Part shown: piece by piece, positions 53,027-61,390 of the stretch
Layout of the letters: every line of letters starts with the position of its first letter
Position numbering within the stretch: position 1 is the first letter of the stretch
NCBI GenBank assembly: GCA_965261585.1
Contig: CBDHDN010000046.1
Location: 68,161-132,160, forward strand
Source: CBDHDN01 sp965261585
GTDB taxonomy: Bacteria; Pseudomonadota; Alphaproteobacteria; UBA6615
Reading direction: 5' to 3'
Length of the DNA stretch: 64,000 nt
Program-made: the position numbers and the translations under genes
The notes under the pieces: generated by a model
Databases searched by the model: none
What the model saw: only the letters and a program-made list of their open reading frames with translations
Told to the model about the DNA's origin: nothing

Positions 53027-56000
53027 ATGCGGTTCGAGCGGCGGTTCACTGATGCGGGGAAAGATGCCTATGCGGGGGTCGAGTTTCGCAAGGCGTCGAG
53101 CGAGATCCGCAATCCCGATGGCAGCGTCGTTTTCGCGGCCAGCGATTTCGACGCCCCGGCGGCGTGGAGCCAAGTCGCCTGCGACGTGTTGGCCCAGAAG
53201 TACTTTCGCCGCGCCGGCGTGCCGTCCCGGCTGCGGCCGGTCGAGGAGCCCGAGGTCCCGGACTGGCTGTGGCGCCGCGAAGCCGATTCGAGCGGCGGCG
53301 AGCCGGTGTCGACGGGCGGCGAGACCGATGCGCGCCAGGTCTTCGACCGGCTGGCCGGCACCTGGACCTATTGGGGCTGGAAGGGCGGCTATTTCGATTC
53401 CGAGGACGACGCGCGCGCGTTCTTTGACGAGTTGCGCCACATGCTCGCGGCCCAGATGGCCGCGCCCAATTCGCCGCAGTGGTTCAACACCGGGCTGCAT
53501 TGGGCCTATGGCATCGACGGACCCGGCCAGGGGCACTACTTCGTCGACTTCCAGACCGGCCGGGTAACCCGCTCCGACAGCGCCTATGAGCATCCCCAGC
53601 CGCACGCCTGCTTCATCCAGTCGGTCGACGACGACCTGGTGAACGAAGGCGGCATCATGGATTTGTGGGTCCGTGAGGCGCGGCTGTTCAAGTACGGCTC
53701 CGGCACCGGCTCGAACTTCTCGGCGATCCGCGGCGCCGGCGAAACGCTCTCGGGCGGCGGCAAGTCGTCGGGTCTGATGAGCTTCCTCAAGATCGGCGAC
53801 CGCGCCGCCGGCGCCATCAAGTCCGGCGGCACGACCCGGCGCGCGGCCAAGATGGTCACGGTCGACATCGACCACCCCGACATCGAGGCCTACATCGACT
53901 GGAAGGTCGTCGAGGAGCAGAAGGTCGCCGCCCTCGTCACCGGCTCGAAGCACTGTAAGCGGCACCTGAACGCCATCATCGACGCCTGCCAGGTCGCCGT
54001 CCAAACGCCCCAGGAACAGCGCTTCGATGCGGCCGCGAACCCGCAACTCAGGGCGGCCATCAAGGCGGCGCGACAGGCCCTGGTGGCGGAGAACTTCATC
54101 CAGCGGGGGATCGAGTTCGCCCGGCAGGGCTACACCGCGCTCGACTTCCCGACCTACGACACGGACTGGGATTCCGAGGCCTACCTCACGGTCTCGGGCC
54201 AGAACTCGAACAACTCCGTGCGTGTGTCGGACGACTTTCTTGCGGCGGTCGAGCGCGATGGCCCGTGGGCCCTGAAGCAGCGCACCGACGGCGCCATCGC
54301 GAAGGAGCTGCCGGCGCGCCAGCTGTGGGAGCGGATCGCCTACGCGGCGTGGGCGAGCGCCGATCCCGGCGTGCAGTACGACACGACCATCAACGAATGG
54401 CACACTTGCCCCGTCGCCGGGCGGATCAACGCGTCCAACCCGTGCTCGGAGTACATGTTCGTCGACGACACGGCCTGCAATCTGGCATCGCTGAACCTCG
54501 CGACGTTCCGCGATCCCGACGGCGGCCTCAACCGCGAGGACTTCGAGCACGCCGTGCGGCTGTGGACCGTCGTCCTCGAGATCTCCGTGCTGATGGCCCA
54601 GTTCCCGTCGCGCGAAATCGCCCGGCGCAGCTATGAGTACCGCACCCTCGGCCTCGGCTTCGCCAACCTCGGCAGCCTGCTGATGGGCTGGGGCCTGCCC
54701 TACGACAGCACCGAGGGCCGCGCCCTGTGCGGCGCCATCGCCGCGCTGATGACCGGCGTCGCCTATGCGACGTCGGCGGAGCTGGCCGATCAGCTGGGGC
54801 CCTTTCCGGGCTATGCCCGCAATGCCGAGGCCATGCACCGGGTCATCCGCAACCACCACCGTGCGGCCCATGGTCTCGACGACGGCTATGAGGAGCTGGC
54901 GACCTGGCCGGTGCCGCTGGATATCGCCAATTGCCCCGACGAGCGTCTGGTTCAGGCCGCCGCCCGGGCCTGGGACCGGGCGCTGGCGCTGGGCGGCAAG
55001 TACGGCTACCGCAACGCCCAGACGACGGTGATCGCGCCGACCGGCACGATCGGCTTGATCATGGACTGCGACACGACCGGCATCGAGCCCGAATTCGCGA
55101 TCGTCAAATATAAGACGCTGGCCGGCGGCGGCTATTTCAAGATCATCAATCAGACGGTGCCGCGGGCGCTGCAGACGCTCGGCTACGGCCGCAGCGATAC
55201 GAACGAAATCGTCGCCTACGCGCTCGGCCGCGGCACCCTGATCGGCGCCCCGGCGATCGATCACGAGGCCCTGGCGGCGCGCGGCTTCACCGCCGACGCG
55301 CTGGACAAGATCGAGGCGGCCCTGGCGGCTGCCTTCGACATCCGTTTCGTGTTCAACAAATGGACCCTTGGCGAGTCGTTCTGCGTCAACATGCTGGGCC
55401 TCGATGCGGCCCGGCTTGACGCCGTGAATTTCGACATGCTGGCGGCACTCGGCTTTGCCGCGGCCGACATCGAGGCGGCCAATACCTACGTGTGCGGCGC
55501 CATGACCCTGGAAGGTGCGCCCCACTTGGCGGACGAGCATCTCGCCGTGTTCGATTGCGCCAGCCCGTGCGGCAAGATCGGCACGCGCTCGCTCTCGGTC
55601 GAGAGCCATATCCGCATGATGGCGGCGGCCCAGCCGTTCATCACCGGCGCCATCTCGAAGACGATCAACATGCCGGCGGCGGCGACCATCGAAGACTGCA
55701 AGAACGCCTACCTGCTGTCCTGGAAGCTGGCGCTGAAGGCGATCGCCCTGTACCGCGACGGCTCGAAGCTGAGCCAACCCCTGCAGGCGCAACTGTTCGA
55801 GGACGAAGCGGACGACGGCGCGGTCGAACAGGTGCTCAAGGCGCCGGCGGCCGAGCGCGCCGGCATTGTTGCCGAGCGCATCGTCGAGCGCATCATCGAG
55901 CGGGTTGCCGAGCGCCACCGCCTGCCTGATCGGCGCAAGGGCTACACCCAGAAGGCCATCGTCGGCGGTCACAAGGTGTATCTGCGCACCGGCGAATACG

Positions 56001-56989
56001 AGGACGGTAAGGCCGGCGAGATCTTCGTCGACATGCACAAGGAAGGCGCGGCCTTCCGCTCGTTGATGAACAACTTCGCGATCGCCGTGTCGATCGGTCT
56101 ACAGTACGGCGTGCCGCTGGAGGAATTCGTCGACGCGTTCACGTTCACGCGGTTCGAGCCGAGCGGCCCGGTCGAGGGCAATGACGCCATCAAGCTGGCG
56201 AGCTCCGTGCTCGACTACATCTTCCGCGAGCTCGCCATCAGCTACCTCGGCCGCACCGACCTGGCGCACGTACAGCCCGAGGACCTCTATCCCGACAGCC
56301 TCGGCCGCGGCACGGCTGCGGAGGGACTGCCGGAACGGGCGGCCCAGCGGGTCGTCAGCACGGGCTATGTGCGCAACAACTTCCTGGTGCTGGAGGGCGG
56401 TGCCAAGGACGCTGCACCCGGCGCGGCGACGGCTGTCGCGTCGGAGCAATCTGCTGCGCCGGCAGCAGCACCCGCCACCGCGGCGGCCGGCGGAGACCCC
56501 GGCACGGTGTCCCGGGGCGGTAGTGGCAATGGTAACGGCAATGGCAACGGCGACGGCGGCACCGGGCACGGCCAGGCGAACACGGCCCGCCACGCCAATG
56601 GCAACGGTGCCGGCCGCGCCGGTGGCCAGGGCTATGGCATCCTGAAGGCCAGCGCCGTGGGCTTTGCCAGCGACGGCATGCTGGCGATCGAATCCCATGA
56701 GGAGGCCATCCTGGCGCTCGATCAGGACCTCGTCGACACGATTGACGCGCGCCTCGCGCGCGTGCGCGAGGCGCGCGAAGATGGCGCAGCAGTTTCTGAC
56801 CTCGAATGGACGCGCGCCTCGCGCGCGTGCGCGAGGCGCGCGGCGACGCACCGTCTCAAACGACAACACGGTGCGCTCGCGCGCCTCGCGCGCGTGCGCG
56901 AGGCGCGCGGCTTGCGGACCGTCAACCGGAAACTGTCACCATCCGCGCGCCTCGCGCGCGTGCGCGAGGCGCGCGATTTACGCCGTTAG
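53027..56989 (+). CDS. nrdJ: adenosylcobalamin-dependent ribonucleotide reductase, main chain
   Basis: A 1320-residue class II RNR making deoxyribonucleotides with coenzyme B12. The ten-stranded barrel has NPCSEYMF with the radical cysteine and its Asn/Glu, CNLASLNL with a redox cysteine, and the SVESHIRMMAAAQPF and GAISKTINMPAAATIEDC blocks. A DUF-type C-terminal region continues (TRFEPSGPVEGNDAIKLASSVLDY), then a Gly/Asn linker and the EEAILALDQDLVDT landmark that normally precedes the Cys-rich tail. Here the frame instead runs through four palindromic repeats, adding ARLARVREAR peptides, and stops at 56989. The catalytic C-terminal CxxC-type tail is encoded separately at 56999-57151. ATG 53027 follows GAGGGGG. 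Confidence 0.95.
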   Translation: MRFERRFTDAGKDAYAGVEFRKASSEIRNPDGSVVFAASDFDAPAAWSQVACDVLAQKYFRRAGVPSRLRPVEEPEVPDWLWRREADSSGGEPVSTGGETDARQVFDRLAGTWTYWGWKGGYFDSEDDARAFFDELRHMLAAQMAAPNSPQWFNTGLHWAYGIDGPGQGHYFVDFQTGRVTRSDSAYEHPQPHACFIQSVDDDLVNEGGIMDLWVREARLFKYGSGTGSNFSAIRGAGETLSGGGKSSGLMSFLKIGDRAAGAIKSGGTTRRAAKMVTVDIDHPDIEAYIDWKVVEEQKVAALVTGSKHCKRHLNAIIDACQVAVQTPQEQRFDAAANPQLRAAIKAARQALVAENFIQRGIEFARQGYTALDFPTYDTDWDSEAYLTVSGQNSNNSVRVSDDFLAAVERDGPWALKQRTDGAIAKELPARQLWERIAYAAWASADPGVQYDTTINEWHTCPVAGRINASNPCSEYMFVDDTACNLASLNLATFRDPDGGLNREDFEHAVRLWTVVLEISVLMAQFPSREIARRSYEYRTLGLGFANLGSLLMGWGLPYDSTEGRALCGAIAALMTGVAYATSAELADQLGPFPGYARNAEAMHRVIRNHHRAAHGLDDGYEELATWPVPLDIANCPDERLVQAAARAWDRALALGGKYGYRNAQTTVIAPTGTIGLIMDCDTTGIEPEFAIVKYKTLAGGGYFKIINQTVPRALQTLGYGRSDTNEIVAYALGRGTLIGAPAIDHEALAARGFTADALDKIEAALAAAFDIRFVFNKWTLGESFCVNMLGLDAARLDAVNFDMLAALGFAAADIEAANTYVCGAMTLEGAPHLADEHLAVFDCASPCGKIGTRSLSVESHIRMMAAAQPFITGAISKTINMPAAATIEDCKNAYLLSWKLALKAIALYRDGSKLSQPLQAQLFEDEADDGAVEQVLKAPAAERAGIVAERIVERIIERVAERHRLPDRRKGYTQKAIVGGHKVYLRTGEYEDGKAGEIFVDMHKEGAAFRSLMNNFAIAVSIGLQYGVPLEEFVDAFTFTRFEPSGPVEGNDAIKLASSVLDYIFRELAISYLGRTDLAHVQPEDLYPDSLGRGTAAEGLPERAAQRVVSTGYVRNNFLVLEGGAKDAAPGAATAVASEQSAAPAAAPATAAAGGDPGTVSRGGSGNGNGNGNGDGGTGHGQANTARHANGNGAGRAGGQGYGILKASAVGFASDGMLAIESHEEAILALDQDLVDTIDARLARVREAREDGAAVSDLEWTRASRACARRAATHRLKRQHGALARLARVREARGLRTVNRKLSPSARLARVREARDLRR

Positions 56990-57041
56990 GAGGTAACGAT
57001 GGGTTTCAACGCGCGCCTCGCGCGCGTGCGCGAGGCGCGCG
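56746..57041. repeat. CRISPR-like array of five 32-bp perfect palindromes inside the 3' end of nrdJ
   Basis: Five identical copies at 56746-56777, 56811-56842, 56878-56909, 56944-56975 and 57010-57041. Each is two 14-bp arms (CGCGCGCCTCGCGC and GCGCGAGGCGCGCG) around GCGT. Spacers are 33, 35, 34 and 34 bp and show no similarity to one another; identity stops sharply at repeat edges. No cas gene is in the window. Four copies lie in the nrdJ frame and the fifth in the following small ORF. CRISPR array, mobile palindromic element or coding-sequence expansion all remain possible. Confidence 0.9.
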
Positions 57042-57151
57042 TGAAGGGTTACGAGGGCGACGCATGCGACGACTGCGGCAACTTCACACTCGTGCGCAGC
57101 GGCACCTGCCTGCGTTGTGTCTCGTGCGGTACGACGACTGGCTGCAGCTGA
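56999..57151 (+). CDS. detached C-terminal Cys-rich domain of NrdJ
   Basis: A 50-residue ORF whose last 36 residues are the usual C-terminus of alphaproteobacterial NrdJ: VKGYEGDACDDCGNFTLV followed by CLRCVSCGTTTGCS, with cysteines that bind zinc and re-reduce the active site. It starts MGFN, then the palindrome-encoded ARLARVREAR. A perfect AGGAGG (56988-56993) stands 5 bases before the ATG and overlaps the TAG that ends the main chain (56987-56989), so translation is probably coupled. The domain must act in trans, or the gene is broken. P. aeruginosa NrdJa/NrdJb is a precedent for a split enzyme. Confidence 0.88.
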   Translation: MGFNARLARVREARVKGYEGDACDDCGNFTLVRSGTCLRCVSCGTTTGCS

Positions 57152-57199
57152 TGCGCCACGATTCGGCAGCGGCGGCCGGTGGTCCAAGTTCTCCTCCCT

Positions 57200-57253
57200 G
57201 AGCCTTCCGGGGTGTGTCTGGCACGAGCGCACCCCGGCTCTTTCTTGTTTTTT
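57200..57253 (+). terminator. rho-independent terminator after nrdJ
   Basis: GAGCC...GGGGTG (57200-57214, with a 4-nt bulge) pairs with CACCCCGGCTC (57230-57240) and is followed by TTTCTTGTTTTTT. It lies about 50 bp after the small Cys-rich ORF, so both nrdJ parts share one transcript. Confidence 0.75.
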
Positions 57254-57322
57254 GCCTTAGACAGCGGCAGCCCGCCGGGTATGCTTGCGGCACGCAACAG
57301 CAGTCAGCGGGGAGGACGAGGC

Positions 57323-57790
57323 ATGGCTGGACGCGTCGACAAGCGGCTGGAGGAGCAGGGGCTCGTGCTGCCGGAGGCAGCGGCGCCGGCCGCCAACTAC
57401 GTGCCGTTCGTAGTCAGCGGCGGCTACGTCTACATCTCCGGCCAGCTGCCCATGGTCGACGGCAAGCCCGGCTTCCTCGGCAAGCTCGGCGCCGATGTCG
57501 AGCTGGAGCAGGGGGTCGAGGCCGCACGCACCTGTGCGGTCAACATCCTGGCCCAGCTGCGGGCCGCGGCGGACGGTGATTTCGACCGCGTCGCCCGCTG
57601 CGTCAAGCTCGGCGGCTACGTCAACTCGACGCCCGAGTTCACCCAGCAGCCCGCCGTCGTCAACGGTGCGTCGAACCTGATGGTCGACGTGCTCGGCGAT
57701 GCCGGCCGCCACGCCCGGTTCGCCGTCGGCGTCAATGCCTTGCCCTTCGGCGTCGCCGTCGAGGTCGAGGCGCTGTTCGCGCTGGGCTGA
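57323..57790 (+). CDS. RidA family protein, copy 1
   Basis: A 155-residue YjgF/YER057c/UK114-fold protein. Landmarks are YVPFVVSGGYVYISGQLP, CVKLGGYVNSTPEFTQQPAVVNGASNL and the C-terminal RFAVGVNALPFGVAVEVEALF with the substrate Arg. RidA proteins hydrolyse reactive enamine/imine intermediates from PLP enzymes. This longer subfamily (about 150 residues) often lacks demonstrated deaminase activity. ATG 57323 follows GGGGAGGACGAGGC. The second copy starts 9 bp downstream. Confidence 0.87.
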   Translation: MAGRVDKRLEEQGLVLPEAAAPAANYVPFVVSGGYVYISGQLPMVDGKPGFLGKLGADVELEQGVEAARTCAVNILAQLRAAADGDFDRVARCVKLGGYVNSTPEFTQQPAVVNGASNLMVDVLGDAGRHARFAVGVNALPFGVAVEVEALFALG

Positions 57791-57799
57791 GGCCGGCGC

Positions 57800-58270
57800 A
57801 TGGCATCGGGGACCATCGCCGCCCGGCTGCATGAGCTCGGCATCACGCTGCCGCCGGCGGCGGCACCGGTGGCAAACTTCGTCGGCGCCGTGCCCACCGG
57901 CAACATGCTCTACGTCTCCGGCCAGGGGCCGACCGAGGGCGAGACGATCGTCTACCGCGGCCGCGTTGGCACCGACCTCAGCATTGCCGACGGCCAGGCC
58001 GCGGCCCGGTTGACCGTGCTCAACGTGTTGGCCCAGGCCGCGGCGGCGCTCGACGGCGACCTCGACCGCATCGTCCGGGTCGTCAAGCTGTTCGGCCTCG
58101 TCAACTGTGCCGAGGACTTCACCGAGCAGCCCAAGGTCATGAACGGCGCCTCCGACGTCACCGTCGAGATCTTCGGCGAGGCCGGCCGGCACGCCCGCGC
58201 CGCGGTCGGCTCTCCGAAGCTCCCGTTCAATATCGCGGTGGAGATCGACGGCCTGTTCGAGGTTCGCTGA
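57800..58270 (+). CDS. RidA family protein, copy 2
   Basis: A 156-residue paralogue of the preceding protein, with the matching blocks NMLYVSGQGPTEGE, VVKLFGLVNCAEDFTEQPKVMNGASDV and RAAVGSPKLPFNIAVEIDGLF. The two are clearly homologous but diverged, so the duplication is not recent. It probably forms an operon with copy 1; homo- or heterotrimers are both possible given the trimeric family fold. Confidence 0.87.
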   Translation: MASGTIAARLHELGITLPPAAAPVANFVGAVPTGNMLYVSGQGPTEGETIVYRGRVGTDLSIADGQAAARLTVLNVLAQAAAALDGDLDRIVRVVKLFGLVNCAEDFTEQPKVMNGASDVTVEIFGEAGRHARAAVGSPKLPFNIAVEIDGLFEVR

Positions 58271-58285
58271 TGGCGCCGGCGCACC

Positions 58286-58361
58286 CTCACCCTTCGACAA
58301 GCTCAGGGTGAGGTCTTCATGCTGAGCCTGTCGAACCTCATGCTGAGCCTGTCGAAGCATG
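58286..58361. repeat. cluster of TTCGACAAGCTCAG-type palindromic repeats
   Basis: A 27-bp hairpin (CTCACCCT/AGGGTGAG arms, 58286-58312) is followed by tandem ATGCTGAGCCTGTCGAA units, the last forming CATGCT/AGCATG arms (58339-58361). The core matches the elements at 40274-40371. Confidence 0.75.
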
Positions 58362-58398
58362 ACGCGGCCGGGTGCGCGCCCGCGCCGAGGGCGCAGTA

Positions 58399-59556
58399 AT
58401 GCCCGACGACACCGGCCCGGTTACCGCCCGTGTCATCGACCACATTGCCGATGTGCCGGCGGCGGCCTGGGACGCCTGTGCCGGCGGCGTAAACCCGTTC
58501 GTCAGTCACGCCTTCCTGCACGCGCTCGAGGCCAGCGGCTCGGTCAACGCGGAATCCGGCTGGCTGCCGCACCACCTGCTGCTCGAGGACGGCGACGGCC
58601 GCCTGCTGGGCGCGGTGCCGCTGTACCTCAAGGGCCACTCCCACGGCGAGTACGTGTTCGACCACGGCTGGGCCAATGCGCTCGAGCAGGCCGGCGGCAG
58701 CTACTACCCGAAGCTCCAGGCCGCCGTGCCGTTCACCCCGGTCACCGGCCCACGGCTGCTGGCCCCGGCGGAGCGTGGCGACGAGGTGCGGGCCCTGCTC
58801 GCCAAGGCGCTGGAGAAGATCGCCGTCCGGCTCGGCGTCTCGTCGGTCCACGTCACGTTCCCGACCGAGGCCGAGTGGGCGTTGCTGGGCGGTGCCGGCT
58901 GGGTCCGGCGCATGGGCCAGCAATTCCATTGGCACAACCGCGGCTATGGCACGTTCGACGACTTCCTGGCGGCGCTGAACAGCCGCAAGCGCAAGACGAT
59001 CCGCAAGGAGCGGCGGGCCGTGGCCGAGCAGGGCATCGACGTGCAGGCGCTCAGCGGCGCCGCCATCGAGCCGCGCCACTGGGACGCCTTCCACCGCTTC
59101 TACATCGACACCTACGACCGCAAGTGGGGCTACCCATACCTGACCCGGGGCTTCTTCGAGATCCTCAGTGCGACGATGGCCGACAGCGTCGTCCTGGTGA
59201 TGGCCGAGCGCGCTGGCGTGCCCGTGGCGGGCGCCCTCAACCTGCGCGGCACGGACGCGCTTTACGGCCGCAACTGGGGCTCGGCGAGCGACTTCAAGTT
59301 CCTGCATTTCGAGGCCTGCTATTACCAGGCCATCGACTACGCGATCGCCCACGGCCTGGCCCGGGTCGAGGCCGGCACCCAGGGCCCGCACAAGATCCAG
59401 CGCGGCTACGTGCCCGTGCCGACCTACAGCGCCCACTGGATCGCCAATGTGTCCTTCCGCGAAGCCGTCGCCCGCTTCTGCGCCAGCGAACGCGCCATGG
59501 TGGAGGAGGAGCTGCGCGGCCTCGCCGCCTACTCGCCCTACCGCTGCGGGGCGTAG
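58399..59556 (+). CDS. GNAT-fold peptidogalycan-biosynthesis/DUF482 family protein
   Basis: A 385-residue double-GNAT-fold protein of the DUF482 (COG3146) family: NPFVSHAFLHALEASGSVNAESGW (landmarks NPFVSHAFLHALE and SGWLPHHLL), YVFDHGWANALEQAGG, LNSRKRKTIRKERR and KIQRGYVPVPTYSAHWI are its signatures. It is related to FemABX-type aminoacyltransferases, so an acyl transfer role is likely, but the substrate is unknown. ATG 58399 is chosen over 58372. A separate GNAT gene follows 29 bp downstream. Confidence 0.85.
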   Translation: MPDDTGPVTARVIDHIADVPAAAWDACAGGVNPFVSHAFLHALEASGSVNAESGWLPHHLLLEDGDGRLLGAVPLYLKGHSHGEYVFDHGWANALEQAGGSYYPKLQAAVPFTPVTGPRLLAPAERGDEVRALLAKALEKIAVRLGVSSVHVTFPTEAEWALLGGAGWVRRMGQQFHWHNRGYGTFDDFLAALNSRKRKTIRKERRAVAEQGIDVQALSGAAIEPRHWDAFHRFYIDTYDRKWGYPYLTRGFFEILSATMADSVVLVMAERAGVPVAGALNLRGTDALYGRNWGSASDFKFLHFEACYYQAIDYAIAHGLARVEAGTQGPHKIQRGYVPVPTYSAHWIANVSFREAVARFCASERAMVEEELRGLAAYSPYRCGA

Positions 59557-59585
59557 CGGGCCGGCTACTGCGATGGATTCGGCCG

Positions 59586-60035
59586 ATGACGATCAAGATC
59601 AGCGACATGAGCGCGGGCGAGCTCGCGGACTGGGGCGCGCTGCGCCGCCGGCTTTGGCCGACGATGACAGACGCTGAGAACCGGGCGGAAGTCGCGGCCT
59701 ACGGCGCCGGCACGAGCCCCGTAAGGCGGGTCATCCTGGCCGCCGACGGCGGCCGCAAGATCGGCTTCGCCGAGGTCAGTGAGCGCAATCTGGCCGACGA
59801 GTGCGGCCGCCAGCCCGTGGCCTACCTCGAAGGCTGGTACGTCGATCCGGACTATCAGCGGCGCGGCGTCGGCTTGCGGTTGATCGACGCGGTCACCCAG
59901 TGGGCGTCCAGCGTCGGCTACGCCTACCTGGCGTCGGACACCCAGATCGCGAACGCTGCCGGCCAGCGCGCCCATCGCGCCGCCGGCTTCGAGGAGACCA
60001 GCCGGGCCGTGCTGTACCGCAAGCGGCTGCGTTAG
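59586..60035 (+). CDS. GNAT N-acetyltransferase, AAC(6')-like
   Basis: A 149-residue single-domain GNAT. It has the WGALRRRLWPTMTDAE start and the LEGWYVDPDYQRRGVGLRLI acetyl-CoA motif A (landmark RRGVGLRLI), with the C-terminal GFEETSRAVLYRKRL strand, all reminiscent of aminoglycoside 6'-N-acetyltransferases. Chromosomal AAC(6')-like proteins often have other substrates, so resistance should not be assumed. It is 12 bp before the Gfo/Idh/MocA gene. Confidence 0.83.
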   Translation: MTIKISDMSAGELADWGALRRRLWPTMTDAENRAEVAAYGAGTSPVRRVILAADGGRKIGFAEVSERNLADECGRQPVAYLEGWYVDPDYQRRGVGLRLIDAVTQWASSVGYAYLASDTQIANAAGQRAHRAAGFEETSRAVLYRKRLR

Positions 60036-60047
60036 GGGGAATGACGG

Positions 60048-61253
60048 ATGACCGATCCATTCGGTGACGAGAGCGGCTATCCGAAGCCGGGCCGGCGCCT
60101 GCGCCTCGGCTTTGTCGGCGGTGGCCAAGGCGCGCTGATCGGCGTCATCCAGGCGACCGGCGCGCGCATCACGAACCGCTGGGAGGTCGTGGCCGGGGCG
60201 CTGTCCAGCCGGCCCGACGTGGCGATCGCCTCGGGCAAGGACTGGTTCCTCGACGAGGACCGGGTCTACACCGACTACCGCGAGATGGCGGTCAAGGAGG
60301 CGGCGCGGCCGGACGGCATCGACGCCGTCTGCATCGTCACGCCGAACGACCGCCATCATGCCATGTGCTGTGCCTTTCTGGATGCCGGCATCGACATCAT
60401 CTGCGACAAGCCGCTGACGACGACCCTGGACGACGCGGTCGATCTGGTCCGCCGGACGCGCGCCGCGGGTGTCGTGTTCGGCGTCACCCACGCCTTTGCC
60501 GCCAACGCCATGGTGCGCCAGATGCGGCGCATGGTGGCCGCCGGCATGCTCGGCCCGCTGCGCATGGTGCATGTCCAGTATTTCGACGAGTTCATGGCCC
60601 TGCCCGGCGCCGAGGCCTCGAAGCAGTTCGCTTGGCGCCTCGATCCGGCCCAGTCGGGCATGGCCAGCACGGCCGCCGACATCGGTACCCACGCCTGGCA
60701 CCTGGCGACGTTCGTCACCAGCCTGGAGATGCAGCGGGTGCGGGCCGAGTTCCACGTCTGTGGCCGGCCCAAGGCGATGGAGGACACGGCCTTCATGAAC
60801 GTGCGCTACGCCGGCGGCGTGCCCGGCACCCTGGCCGTGTCCCAGGTGGCGGCCGGCGAACGCGGCTTCCAGCAGCTCCGGCTCTATGGCGACAAGGGCC
60901 GGCTGGAATGGCTGCAAAGCGCGGCCGACAAGCTGCACTACACGCCGCTCGGCGAGGCCGAGCAGGTCATCACCCGCGGCGCCGGCGGCGGCGTGTTCGA
61001 TGAGACCCAGCGTTATGTCGCGCTGCCGCGCGGCTATAACGAGGGCTGGTTCGAGGCCTGGGCCAACATCTATACCGAGCTGGCCATCGCCATCGAGGCG
61101 CGACGCGACGGCCGCACTCTGCCCGCCGGCTATGTCGAGTACCCGACCGTCGAGGACGGCGCCCGCGGCATCAAGTTCGTCGCCGCCGCGGTTGCTTCGA
61201 ACGCCGATGGCGGGTCATGGCAGGACTGCACCTTGGACCTGGACGCGATCTAA
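60048..61253 (+). CDS. Gfo/Idh/MocA family NAD(P)-dependent oxidoreductase
   Basis: A 401-residue sugar or polyol dehydrogenase-like protein. The Rossmann N-terminus is LRLGFVGGGQGALIG, the catalytic lysine block is ICDKPLTTTLDDAV, and the C-terminal alpha/beta domain shows GTHAWHLATFV with the catalytic-region histidines and TLAVSQVAAGERGF. Sugar substrate unknown. The ATG at 60048 is 12 bp after the GNAT stop with TAGGGGGA upstream; a second ATG at 60041 is out of frame. Confidence 0.9.
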   Translation: MTDPFGDESGYPKPGRRLRLGFVGGGQGALIGVIQATGARITNRWEVVAGALSSRPDVAIASGKDWFLDEDRVYTDYREMAVKEAARPDGIDAVCIVTPNDRHHAMCCAFLDAGIDIICDKPLTTTLDDAVDLVRRTRAAGVVFGVTHAFAANAMVRQMRRMVAAGMLGPLRMVHVQYFDEFMALPGAEASKQFAWRLDPAQSGMASTAADIGTHAWHLATFVTSLEMQRVRAEFHVCGRPKAMEDTAFMNVRYAGGVPGTLAVSQVAAGERGFQQLRLYGDKGRLEWLQSAADKLHYTPLGEAEQVITRGAGGGVFDETQRYVALPRGYNEGWFEAWANIYTELAIAIEARRDGRTLPAGYVEYPTVEDGARGIKFVAAAVASNADGGSWQDCTLDLDAI

Positions 61254-61282
61254 GCGGGTGTCCGGAATCCGTAGATCTGTGT

Positions 61283-61390
61283 TTCACCCCCCACCCCAAC
61301 CCTCCCCCACAAGGGCCCACAAGGGGGGAGGGAGCAATAGCTTCACCCGACGAGAAATCTCCCTGTGGGGGAGGGTGGGGTGGGGGTGAA
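61283..61390. repeat. long imperfect inverted repeat downstream of the oxidoreductase gene
   Basis: A C-rich left arm (61283-61315, CACCCCCCACCCCAACCC then TCCCCCACAAGGG) is mirrored by a G-rich right arm (61361-61390), with about 45 bp between. It could form a 28-bp imperfect hairpin and act as terminator for the plus-strand unit; similar C/G-rich palindromes are common between alphaproteobacterial genes. Confidence 0.65.

Noticed and set aside
52862..56038. 1058-residue open frame antisense to nrdJ
   Set aside because: It mirrors the third-position bias of nrdJ in GC-rich DNA, has no recognisable domain, and nrdJ is certain on the other strand.
56746..57041. Ordinary, fully functional CRISPR array
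   Set aside because: Geometry fits, but there are no cas genes in the window, the repeats are fully symmetric, and the spacers carry coding and translation signals; annotated as a repeat array instead.
59586..60035. Aminoglycoside resistance gene
   Set aside because: The GNAT motif alone does not show drug acetylation and there is no mobile or resistance context.
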